The translations under genes were made by a program, and so were the position numbers. This document shows positions 1 through 6,624 of a stretch of 11,111 nucleotides of DNA, one piece after another; positions within the stretch are counted from its first letter, which is position 1; every line of letters starts with the position of its first letter. The notes under the pieces were generated by a model, which saw only the letters and a program-made list of their open reading frames with translations, was not told where the DNA came from and did not search any database. Source of the stretch: Syntrophobacteria bacterium (GTDB taxonomy: Bacteria > Desulfobacterota > Syntrophobacteria > JARFUL01); NCBI GenBank assembly GCA_029289015.1, contig JARFUL010000323.1:1-11111 (forward strand), read 5' to 3'.

Positions 1-1
1 G

Positions 2-391
2 TCCGAAGCGGGAGCCAACTCCGTGGGGCTCAATATCCAGCTCCCATACGAGCAGAGGCCCAACCCTTATGCAAACATACAGATAGACTTCCGTTACTTC
101 TTCATCCGCAAGGTGATGTTCGTGAAGTACGCGGTGGCCTACGTGGTCTGCCCGGGCGGGTTCGGCACCCTGGACGAGCTCTTCGAGGCCATAACCCTGA
201 TCCAGACGGACAAGATCCGCCCCTTCCCCGTTATCCTCCTAGACAGCACCTACTGGGGCGGGCTCATCGAATGGATAGAGGGAAAGCTCTTGAAAGCGGG
301 GAAGATCGACGACGACGACCTGTGCCTCTTCGAGGTGATGGACGACCCCGAGGAGGTGGTGGAGAGGCTCAAAAAGCTGATTGTTCTCTAG
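2..391 (+). CDS. LOG-family nucleoside 5'-monophosphate phosphoribohydrolase (TIGR00730/lysine-decarboxylase-like fold), 3' part only
   Basis: The 5' end lies outside the window; 129 residues are visible before the TAG stop. The reading frame is open from the first bases and encodes SVGLNIQLPYEQ, then NPY, FFIRKVMFVK, and PGGFGTLDELFE at visible residues 51-62. The PGGxGTxxE loop and the upstream Arg (visible R36, in FFIRK) are the hallmark of the LOG family, which cleaves the N-glycosidic bond of nucleoside monophosphates, classically cytokinin ribotides; many bacterial members are annotated only as 'TIGR00730 family Rossmann fold protein' or misnamed lysine decarboxylase. The C-terminal part (VILLDSTYWGGLIEWI and the acidic end EVMDDPEEVVERL) also matches the family. 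A methionine codon at 23 lies inside conserved sequence and is not the start. It is a cytoplasmic enzyme, and the true substrate here is unknown. The gene is convergent with the ribonuclease gene. Family assignment is firm; physiological role is inferred. Confidence 0.93.
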   Translation, partial: SEAGANSVGLNIQLPYEQRPNPYANIQIDFRYFFIRKVMFVKYAVAYVVCPGGFGTLDELFEAITLIQTDKIRPFPVILLDSTYWGGLIEWIEGKLLKAGKIDDDDLCLFEVMDDPEEVVERLKKLIVL

Positions 392-415
392 CCGGAAAGA
401 GTGACGCGGCACCAT

Positions 416-436
416 CCGGGGGCCCGTGGCCACCGG
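416..436. other. GC-rich stem-loop between convergent genes
   Basis: Nine-position stem, CCGGGGGCC at 416-424 against GGCCACCGG at 428-436, with one G/A mismatch in the middle and a three-base loop. It lies 24 bases after the LOG stop and 47 bases after the ribonuclease stop on the other strand. There is no T-run on either side, so it is not a standard intrinsic terminator. It could slow polymerase or protect 3' ends of both messages. The pairing is seen directly; the role is inference. Confidence 0.45.
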
Positions 437-483
437 CGACCGCGCGGCTCTACACCTTTCAGGCACTGGGGACCAGAGAGCTC

Positions 484-2208
484 CTACTGGGGCTGGCCCT
501 TCTCCCTGGGCGCGTCCTGGCCCCTCTCTTTTGGTTTGGGCTTTCTCCGGCGCCCCCTTCTGGCCCGGCCCCTGGGCTTCTTGGGCTTCTTCTCGGGAGC
601 CGCCTTTTTGGGCTCCTCCTTCGGGGGTGCCTTCCTGGGCTCCTCCTTCGGGGGTGCCTTCCTGGGCTCCTCCTTCGCCGCGGGGGGAGGCTCCTCCTTC
701 GCCGCGGGGGGAGGCTCCTCCTTTTCGGTCACCTCGATCTTCCTGCGGGTCCAGCTCACCTCGCGGCTCCCCTCCACCAGGACCTCGGCCTTGTGCTCCT
801 CCTCCAGGCGCAAGAGGTCCGCGCGCTTGTTGTTGAGAAGGTAGTTGGCCACCTCCTGGGGGAGCACGGCCCTGATCTTGCCGGCTCTACCCCGGCTCAT
901 CAGCAGCCGGACCTCCCTGAGGAAGTCGAGGGCCGCGGCCCTCACCGACATGACCATCCCGGTGGCTGCGCAGGTTGGGCAGTCCACAAAGGAGGTCTGC
1001 TGGAGGGTGGGCCTCAGCCTCTGGCGGGAGAGCGTGAGGGTGCCGAACCGGGAGATGGGGCCCGCGAGGGTCTTGGCGCGGTCCTTGCGGAGCTCGGCCT
1101 TGAGCGCGCTCATTACCTCCCTGATGTGCTTCTTGTCCCGCATCTCGATGAAGTCTATGACCACCAGGCCCCCCAGGTCCCGGAGCCTAAGCTGCCTGGG
1201 GGCCTCCTTCGCGGCCTCCAGGTTGGTGTGGAAGGAGGTCTCCATCAACCCCTTGTCCCTGGTCGCGCCGCCGGAGTTCACGTCTATGGTGACCATGGCC
1301 TCGGTCTGCTCGATGACGATCCTGCCGCCGGAGGGCAGGGTGACGTTCTTGTCGTAGATGGCCTTTATCTTCTCCTCGAGGTCATACTTGCCGAAGATGG
1401 GCCTCTTTCCCTGGTAGAGCTTCACCCGTGACTTGTAGCGGGGGCTTATGAGGCCCAAAAAGTCCCTGACCCGCTGGTAGATATCCCTGTCGTCCACCAG
1501 AATCGCGCCCACGTCCGGGCTGAAGTGGTCCCGCACCGTGCGCATGGCCAGGTCCATCTCCTCGTATATGACCGAGGGCGAGGCCGCACCCTTGGCGTCG
1601 GCCTTTATGGACTCCCACATCCTCAAGATATAGCGGAAGTCCCGCTTCATGTCCGTCTTGGTGACGTTTAGCCCCGCTGTGCGGACGATGACCCCTACCC
1701 CCTCGGGAGGCTCGAGGGACGCGGCCATCTCCTTGAGCCTCTTTCTCAGCTCCTCGTCCTCGATCTTGCGCGAGACCCCGGAGTGGGGCTTGCCGGGCAT
1801 GAGCACCAGGTATCTTCCCGGCAGGGAGATAAAGGTGCTTAGGTAGGCCCCCTTGAGGCGGGTCTCCTCCTTCACCACCTGGACCAGGATCTCCTGTCCG
1901 GGCTTTAAAAGCTCGGTTATGGGAATCTTCGAGTCCTTGCGCTGCCAGCCCCTGTCCTTTTTGAAGTACTCCGGGTGAATCTCGTCGAGCTGCAAAAACC
2001 CGTTCTTGTCGCTCCCTATGTCCACGAAACCGGCCTGGAGCGCGGGCTTGAGGTGGCGGATCACACCCTTGTAGATGTTTCCCTTGGGAGATGCCTGCGC
2101 GAGGGATTCGAGGTAGAACTCCTCAAGCACGGAGTCGGCCACAATGGCCACCCGCATCTGCTCCGGGTCCACCCCGTTTATCAGCATTACTTTTTTTGGA
2201 GATGCCAA
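484..2208 (-). CDS. rng: Ribonuclease G/E family endoribonuclease with repeat-rich basic C-terminal tail
   Basis: A 574-residue endoribonuclease of the Rne/Rng family, which cuts single-stranded RNA in mRNA turnover and rRNA maturation. An S1-like RNA-binding domain spans about 38-125 (GNIYKGVI at 43-50, QAGFVDIG at 59-66). The RNase H-like/DNase I-like catalytic core follows, with the Mg-binding aspartates D309 (in TIDVNSGG) and D352 (in VVIDFIEM), corresponding to E. coli RNase E D303 and D346. The zinc-link motif is C410-P-T-C413, corresponding to C404/C407. After about residue 495 the tail consists of Glu/Pro/Ala/Lys repeats and then a very basic segment (RGRARRGRRRKPKPK, 546-560); it is short compared with the RNase E scaffold, so this is nearer RNase G with an extra tail. 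The start is TTG with AAGGA six bases upstream; an ATG at codon 8 (2187) is possible but lacks a ribosome site. It lies 14 bases after the CoA activase gene, hence probably co-transcribed with it. Confidence 0.95.
   Translation of the reverse strand: MASPKKVMLINGVDPEQMRVAIVADSVLEEFYLESLAQASPKGNIYKGVIRHLKPALQAGFVDIGSDKNGFLQLDEIHPEYFKKDRGWQRKDSKIPITELLKPGQEILVQVVKEETRLKGAYLSTFISLPGRYLVLMPGKPHSGVSRKIEDEELRKRLKEMAASLEPPEGVGVIVRTAGLNVTKTDMKRDFRYILRMWESIKADAKGAASPSVIYEEMDLAMRTVRDHFSPDVGAILVDDRDIYQRVRDFLGLISPRYKSRVKLYQGKRPIFGKYDLEEKIKAIYDKNVTLPSGGRIVIEQTEAMVTIDVNSGGATRDKGLMETSFHTNLEAAKEAPRQLRLRDLGGLVVIDFIEMRDKKHIREVMSALKAELRKDRAKTLAGPISRFGTLTLSRQRLRPTLQQTSFVDCPTCAATGMVMSVRAAALDFLREVRLLMSRGRAGKIRAVLPQEVANYLLNNKRADLLRLEEEHKAEVLVEGSREVSWTRRKIEVTEKEEPPPAAKEEPPPAAKEEPRKAPPKEEPRKAPPKEEPKKAAPEKKPKKPRGRARRGRRRKPKPKERGQDAPREKGQPQ
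610..712 (-). repeat. In-frame tandem repeats in the ribonuclease tail
   Basis: Two identical 27-base units at 610-636 and 637-663 are followed by two 24-base units (665-688 and 689-712) that differ from the first pair in the second half. All share GGCTCCTCCTTCG on the plus strand, which is CGAAGGAGGAGCC on the coding strand. Both unit lengths are multiples of three, so repeat number can change without breaking the frame. They encode EEPPPAAK twice and then EEPRKAPPK twice, a flexible charged linker before the Arg-rich end. The identical copies imply recent duplication or slippage. Confidence 0.9.
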
Positions 2209-2214
2209 AAATTT

Positions 2215-2219
2215 TCCTT
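2215..2219 (-). promoter_or_regulatory. Ribosome binding site that selects the TTG start of rng
   Basis: AAGGA on the minus strand, six bases before the TTG at 2208 and four bases after the last base of the activase stop codon (TGA at 2225-2223). The spacing is good for TTG and poor for the ATG at codon 8, which supports TTG. It also suggests that ribosomes ending on the upstream gene can reload here (translational coupling, inferred). Confidence 0.65.
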
Positions 2220-2222
2220 GCT

Positions 2223-5200
2223 TCAGTGGTGTCCCCTGGGCCTCCTGGGCTCGGTATTCACCCTCTCCTGGTAGTCCCTGACCTGGTACATGAAGGCCTG
2301 GAGCCTGGCCAGGGACCCCGACTCCTCCTGGCCGTCGTAGGCCATGTTGAGGAAGGGCACATTGCCGTTTATCTCCCTGAACCGCTTCATCAGCGCGTTC
2401 ACGATGGTGCCGGGCATGCAGGTGAAGGGCATCGCATTGATTATACCAGAAGCGCCTTTTAGAAGGAAGTCTCTGGACTTGCCCACTGAAAGAATCGCCT
2501 CACCCTCGAAGGAGACGTCGAGGAAACCCCCCGCGTATTCGATGGTCTGGGCTATGGAGGGCTCATGCAGGTTCACCACGAACCCCTCGAAGGGCGCGGC
2601 CAGCGCGTGCTCGATCTTGAGCTGGCTCCTCTGGGTGAGCCAGAGCTTGAACGCCTGGCCGTAGTCCCTGTAGCGGCGGGCCCTGCGCGCGGAGATGTAG
2701 TTGATGTACATGAGCCACTCGCCTATGGGCGGGAGCCAGGCCTCGCCGCCGAGCCTCTCGATGGTGCGGATCAAATCTTCGTTGGAAAAGACGTTGGACC
2801 GGATGTATATCTCGCCCACAACGCCCACCAGCGGCCTCGTGCCCTTTTGCTCGGTGGGTATGGCCCTGAAGTCCCTGACCGCGGCCTCCATGACCGCGGG
2901 CACATCCCCCTTGGCCTCCACCGTGGTGCAGACCTCCTCGAGCCAGCGCTGGTAGACCCTGTCGGTCTGGCCCCGGTTTATCTCGTAGGGCCGGGTCTCG
3001 AACTTGGCCTTCTCCAGGATGTCTATCGCGACGAGCCCCTCCCAGCTCAGCCTGGTGAATTCGTCGTCCACCGCGACCCCGAGATCGTCCCAGAGCTTCT
3101 CGTCCTGGTTGGGGCTGAGAATGGGAACGTCGGGGTAGCCCAGGGAGTCGAGCACCATCCTCTGGTAGCGGTGGTACTGGCCGAACCGGCAGGGCCCTGT
3201 GCCTGAGGGCATGAAGAACACGCTCTTTTCGCGGTCGAAGTCGGGCCTATTGACCATCTTGGCCATGTCGCCGGTGGTGAGGGTGAGCGGGTAGCACTCC
3301 CTGCCGGAGGAGAGCTTCCTGCCCAGCTCCAGGGTCTCCTGGTCCGAGGGCGGGAGCATCACCGCGTTTATGCCGCAGGCCCGAAACGCCGCGGCCAGAC
3401 CGTGGCCCCCGTCGGTCATGGGCGGGACGAACACGGTCTCCCTCGTCTCCAGCATGGTCCGTATGCCCTTGGGCTGGGGCTTGGGCTCGATGTCCGCGTG
3501 CTTAAGTGAGTCCAAAAAGGCCTCGAGCCTCGTTATCGCGCCCGCGTCCGCGGAGTGCTCGTCTATCTCTATCTCGAGGAACGGCTTGCCCGCGAGAGAA
3601 TCCCTGAAGAAGTGGGTTATGAAGCTATCGGGGCCGCACGCGAAGTTGGAGATGTAGATCCCGAAGAGCCTCGGGTCCTTCTTGATGTACTCCGCGGCGC
3701 CGAGTATCTTCTGCGCGTACTTCCAGTAGAGCTTCTCCGGCTCCTCCAGGTCCTTGGACGCGGTGTCCAGGTCCAAAAAGTCCATGGGCATAGCAAGAAC
3801 GCCCAGGTCCTTGAGCTTCTTGGGCAGGTTCAGGTTCACCCCGGGGTCGAACGCGTTGTAGGGTCTGCCCACCACGACCATGAGCTTCTCGTCGTGCCCC
3901 AGGTTCTCCACTATCTCCTGGCCCCTGGCCTTGAGATGTTCGTAGAACTCCTCTTGCGCCCGCCACGCGAACTCAAAGGCCCTCTTTATCTTGCCCGCGC
4001 CCACCCCGAGCTGCCCCTTCACGGTCAAGAGGCCCCTTAGGAGCTCCTTTTTGCCGAACATGAACTCAAGGACCGGCTGGACTATCTCCACCCCGAGGGA
4101 CTTGAAGTCCAGGGAGGAGTGGATGGTGTAGGCAAAGGTCTTCGTGTAGGGGCAGATGGAGTTGAACTTGAACTTCTCCCCCGCCTTGAACATGTTTATT
4201 ATGGAGGGGATGAATATCTTCTTGACCCCCTTGTCCAGGAGGTCCTCCACGTGGCCGTTAGACACCTTGAGCGGGAAGCAGACCTCCGCGACCACGGACT
4301 CCACCCCCTTGTGGATGAGCCTCTTGTTGGTAGGGTCGCTCACCACCACCTCATAGCCCAGGGCCCTGAAAAAATTGTTGAAGAACGGCATGAGCTCGTT
4401 GAAGAAGAGCGCCATGGGGATGCCGATCTGGCCCCTCTTCGCGGGGACTTTCTCCACCTCCGGGAGCACTGTGAAGAGGTGGTCGTAGCGCTCCTTAAAG
4501 AGGTCGGGAAGGTGCGCGCCCCTGCCCTTCTCCTTGTCCCGCTCATACTTCTCGCACCTGGAGCCGTAAAAGAGCGGCCTCTTTTCGCCCTCGAGCTTTA
4601 CCCTCCGGACATCGCACCGGTTGGGGCACTCTTTGCACTCGAAGGTGGTTATCTTGTATTCGACCTCGGAGAGCTCGAAACCCTTGAACCCGGACTCCTT
4701 CCAGCTCCTCTCCCGCATGGCCAGAATGGCCGCGCCGATGGCCCCGGTGACGTCGCAGTCCTCGGGAACGGTGATCTTCTTTCCCGTCACCTGCTCGAAC
4801 CCCGCGACGATCCCCCGGTTGTGCGCGGTCGCGCCCTGGTAGAAGATGTTGTCGCCGACTCTTCTGTCCTCCACCACCTTGTTGAGGTAGTTGTAGACTA
4901 TGGAGTAGGAGAGCCCCGCGACCAGATCCTCCACCTTCGCGCCGGCCTGCTGGTGGTGCACCAGGTCCGACTCGATGAACACGGTGCACCGCTCGCCCAT
5001 GCGGGCCGGCGCTTCGGCCTTGAGCGCCAGGTCGCCGAACTCCTCCTCTATGGAGATGCCCAGCTTCTCCGCCTGCTCCTCCAGAAAGGAGCCGGTGCCC
5101 GCCGCGCAGACCTTGTTCATCATGAAGTCCACGATCGCGCCGTTCTTGAGGCTGATATACTTGGAGTCCTGGCCGCCGATCTCGAAGATGGTGTCCACGT

Positions 5201-6446
5201 CCGGGTCTATGGCCGCGGACGCTGTGGCCTGCGCGGTTATCTCGTTGCGAACCAGGTCCGCGCCCACGAAGTCCGCGGTGAGGTAGCGGCCCGACCCGGT
5301 GGTGGCCGCGCCCACGATCTTCACCTTGCCCCCCACCTCGGCCCCCGCGCCCCTCAGCCCCTCCTTCACCGCGTCAAGGGGCCTGCCCGCGGTCATGAGG
5401 TACTGCTTGGTGAGCACCCGCATCTCGGTGTCTATGACCACCACCTTGGTGGAGATGGAGCCCACGTCTATGCCCAGATAGGCCTCAACCACCCCGTTGG
5501 CCTCGGAGACCGTGCCCTCCGCGACCCTCTTGGCCGGCTTGTCCGGCGGGCTGAGCTTGGGCATGGGCTTGGTCTGGGCGCCCTTCTGGGTGGCCAGAAG
5601 CTCCTCCAGGGGGCCCAGCCCCGGGAACCGGTATCCATCGGGCGCGCCCTCCTGCATCGTGGTGAGCGCGGCGCCGATCGCGCCCATGGTGAAGAAGTGC
5701 TCCGGCACGATGAACTCATCGTCTGCTAGGTCGAGGATCTCCTTGAAGGCCCTGCGCACCCCAAAGTTGGCCGCGACGCCGCCCTGGAAGGAGACCGGGC
5801 CCACGATCCTCTTGCCCCGGCCGATGTTGGACTTGAGGTTCCTGGCCACCGCGAAGCAAAGCCCCGCGATGATGTCGTAGTCCGGGGTCGCGGCCTGCTG
5901 GAGGTGGATCATGTCGGTCTTCGCGAACACGGTGCACCTGCCCGCGAGCCTGGGAGGGATCTCGGACCTCAGGGCCACCCCACCGAACTCCTCGATACTG
6001 AGGCCCAGCCTGTTGGACTGCTGGTCCAGAAAGGAGCCGGTGCCCGCCGCGCAGATGGTGTTCATCGCGAAGTCGTCGATCCTCAGGGAGTCGTCCTCGG
6101 GGTTGAGAAGGCTGAGCTTGGAGTCTTCTCCCCCCATCTCGATCACGGTGCGGGTGTTGGGCAGGAAGTGCTCCGTGGCCTTGGTCTGGGCGATAATCTC
6201 GTTTATGAACCTGCCCTTCAGGGCCTCGCCTATCCTCTCCCCGCCGGTCCCCGTTATGGAGAAAGACGCTATCTCATCGGGGCTGAACTCACCGAGCATT
6301 CTCCGAAGAACACCGATCGCGGTCTCAACGGGCCTGCCCCTCAGCCTGGTGTAGTCCTCGAAGAGTATATTCTTTTCATCATCCAAGAGGACGGTCTTCA
6401 GGCTCACAGAGCCCACGTCCATTCCGAGATGAAGCCTCTTATCCAT
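2223..6446 (-). CDS. Double 2-hydroxyacyl-CoA dehydratase activase-like protein (two BadF/BcrA ATPase domains + DUF2229 + HgdB-like region)
   Basis: A 1407-residue fusion. Domain 1 (about 5-265) and domain 2 (about 322-578) are both ASKHA-fold ATPases of the BadF/BadG/BcrA/BcrD (CoA-dehydratase activase) family. Each has a phosphate-binding start (GMDVGSVSLKT; GIDVGSISTK), a second motif (EMGGEDSK; EIGGQDSK), the cluster loop CAAGTGSFL (C132; C447) and a second cysteine in RCTVF (C171; C487). The 39- and 40-residue spacings match HgdC C127/C166, which hold one [4Fe-4S] between two subunits. Next come a cysteine cluster (C604, C607, C611, C631), a DUF2229-type region (about 670-890) and a segment resembling dehydratase HgdB-type subunits (about 1000-1390; CYPLTLTTGD, FTCMPGT, NMAYDG). 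Activases use ATP to send a low-potential electron to 2-hydroxyacyl-CoA dehydratases or benzoyl-CoA reductases. Fused proteins of about 1400 residues are common in anaerobes, but their substrate is not settled. ATG start with AAGGGG nine bases upstream. Cytoplasmic, no signal or membrane segment; expected to be oxygen-sensitive. No separate dehydratase subunits are adjacent. Confidence 0.93.
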   Translation of the reverse strand: MDKRLHLGMDVGSVSLKTVLLDDEKNILFEDYTRLRGRPVETAIGVLRRMLGEFSPDEIASFSITGTGGERIGEALKGRFINEIIAQTKATEHFLPNTRTVIEMGGEDSKLSLLNPEDDSLRIDDFAMNTICAAGTGSFLDQQSNRLGLSIEEFGGVALRSEIPPRLAGRCTVFAKTDMIHLQQAATPDYDIIAGLCFAVARNLKSNIGRGKRIVGPVSFQGGVAANFGVRRAFKEILDLADDEFIVPEHFFTMGAIGAALTTMQEGAPDGYRFPGLGPLEELLATQKGAQTKPMPKLSPPDKPAKRVAEGTVSEANGVVEAYLGIDVGSISTKVVVIDTEMRVLTKQYLMTAGRPLDAVKEGLRGAGAEVGGKVKIVGAATTGSGRYLTADFVGADLVRNEITAQATASAAIDPDVDTIFEIGGQDSKYISLKNGAIVDFMMNKVCAAGTGSFLEEQAEKLGISIEEEFGDLALKAEAPARMGERCTVFIESDLVHHQQAGAKVEDLVAGLSYSIVYNYLNKVVEDRRVGDNIFYQGATAHNRGIVAGFEQVTGKKITVPEDCDVTGAIGAAILAMRERSWKESGFKGFELSEVEYKITTFECKECPNRCDVRRVKLEGEKRPLFYGSRCEKYERDKEKGRGAHLPDLFKERYDHLFTVLPEVEKVPAKRGQIGIPMALFFNELMPFFNNFFRALGYEVVVSDPTNKRLIHKGVESVVAEVCFPLKVSNGHVEDLLDKGVKKIFIPSIINMFKAGEKFKFNSICPYTKTFAYTIHSSLDFKSLGVEIVQPVLEFMFGKKELLRGLLTVKGQLGVGAGKIKRAFEFAWRAQEEFYEHLKARGQEIVENLGHDEKLMVVVGRPYNAFDPGVNLNLPKKLKDLGVLAMPMDFLDLDTASKDLEEPEKLYWKYAQKILGAAEYIKKDPRLFGIYISNFACGPDSFITHFFRDSLAGKPFLEIEIDEHSADAGAITRLEAFLDSLKHADIEPKPQPKGIRTMLETRETVFVPPMTDGGHGLAAAFRACGINAVMLPPSDQETLELGRKLSSGRECYPLTLTTGDMAKMVNRPDFDREKSVFFMPSGTGPCRFGQYHRYQRMVLDSLGYPDVPILSPNQDEKLWDDLGVAVDDEFTRLSWEGLVAIDILEKAKFETRPYEINRGQTDRVYQRWLEEVCTTVEAKGDVPAVMEAAVRDFRAIPTEQKGTRPLVGVVGEIYIRSNVFSNEDLIRTIERLGGEAWLPPIGEWLMYINYISARRARRYRDYGQAFKLWLTQRSQLKIEHALAAPFEGFVVNLHEPSIAQTIEYAGGFLDVSFEGEAILSVGKSRDFLLKGASGIINAMPFTCMPGTIVNALMKRFREINGNVPFLNMAYDGQEESGSLARLQAFMYQVRDYQERVNTEPRRPRGHH

Positions 6447-6578
6447 TACTTTTAACCCCTTAAACTCCGGCTCAACCCTGCTCCGGCCCTAACCGCCAGC
6501 CGGGCAGTCCTATTTTCCAGCAGAACTTTGAAGAACGTAACTTAATACTTTTTGGCTTCAATATCAAATGCAATTTTT

Positions 6579-6620
6579 TGTTGCTTTTTGCAACACGAAG
6601 CTCAACAGAACATGTGTTGC
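6579..6620 (-). promoter_or_regulatory. Three mutually complementary arms in the leader of the CoA activase gene
   Basis: This sits in the AT-rich 178-base gap between the radical SAM gene and the CoA activase gene. On the plus strand, TGTTGC (6579-6584), GCAACAC (6590-6596) and GTGTTGC (6614-6620) occur in order. The middle arm can pair with the left (6 pairs, 5-base loop TTTTT) or with the right (7 pairs, 17-base loop), but not with both. On the transcribed minus strand neither hairpin is followed by a T-run (A-runs follow instead), so this is not a normal terminator of the radical SAM gene. It might be a folding switch in a read-through transcript, an mRNA 3'-end stem or a protein-binding site. 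No clean -35/-10 pair could be picked for the activase gene in this gap, although the stretch 6540-6590 is AT-rich enough to hold a promoter. Confidence 0.4.
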
Positions 6621-6624
6621 TATT

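Noticed and set aside
271..1431. Long open frame (386 codons) on the plus strand overlapping the LOG end and the ribonuclease gene
   Set aside because: It overlaps two well-supported genes and gives repetitive Gly/Leu/Arg sequence from the complement of the tail repeats.
4119..5729. Long open frame (536 codons) on the plus strand opposite the CoA activase gene
   Set aside because: Its translation is low-complexity (runs of Leu, Val, Gly, His, Arg), and the minus strand encodes clearly conserved activase motifs throughout. It is a GC-rich antisense shadow.
6579..6595. TGTTGC-TTTTT-GCAACA hairpin as terminator of the radical SAM gene
   Set aside because: On the transcribed minus strand the stem is followed by A's, not T's, so it does not have the form of an intrinsic terminator for that gene.
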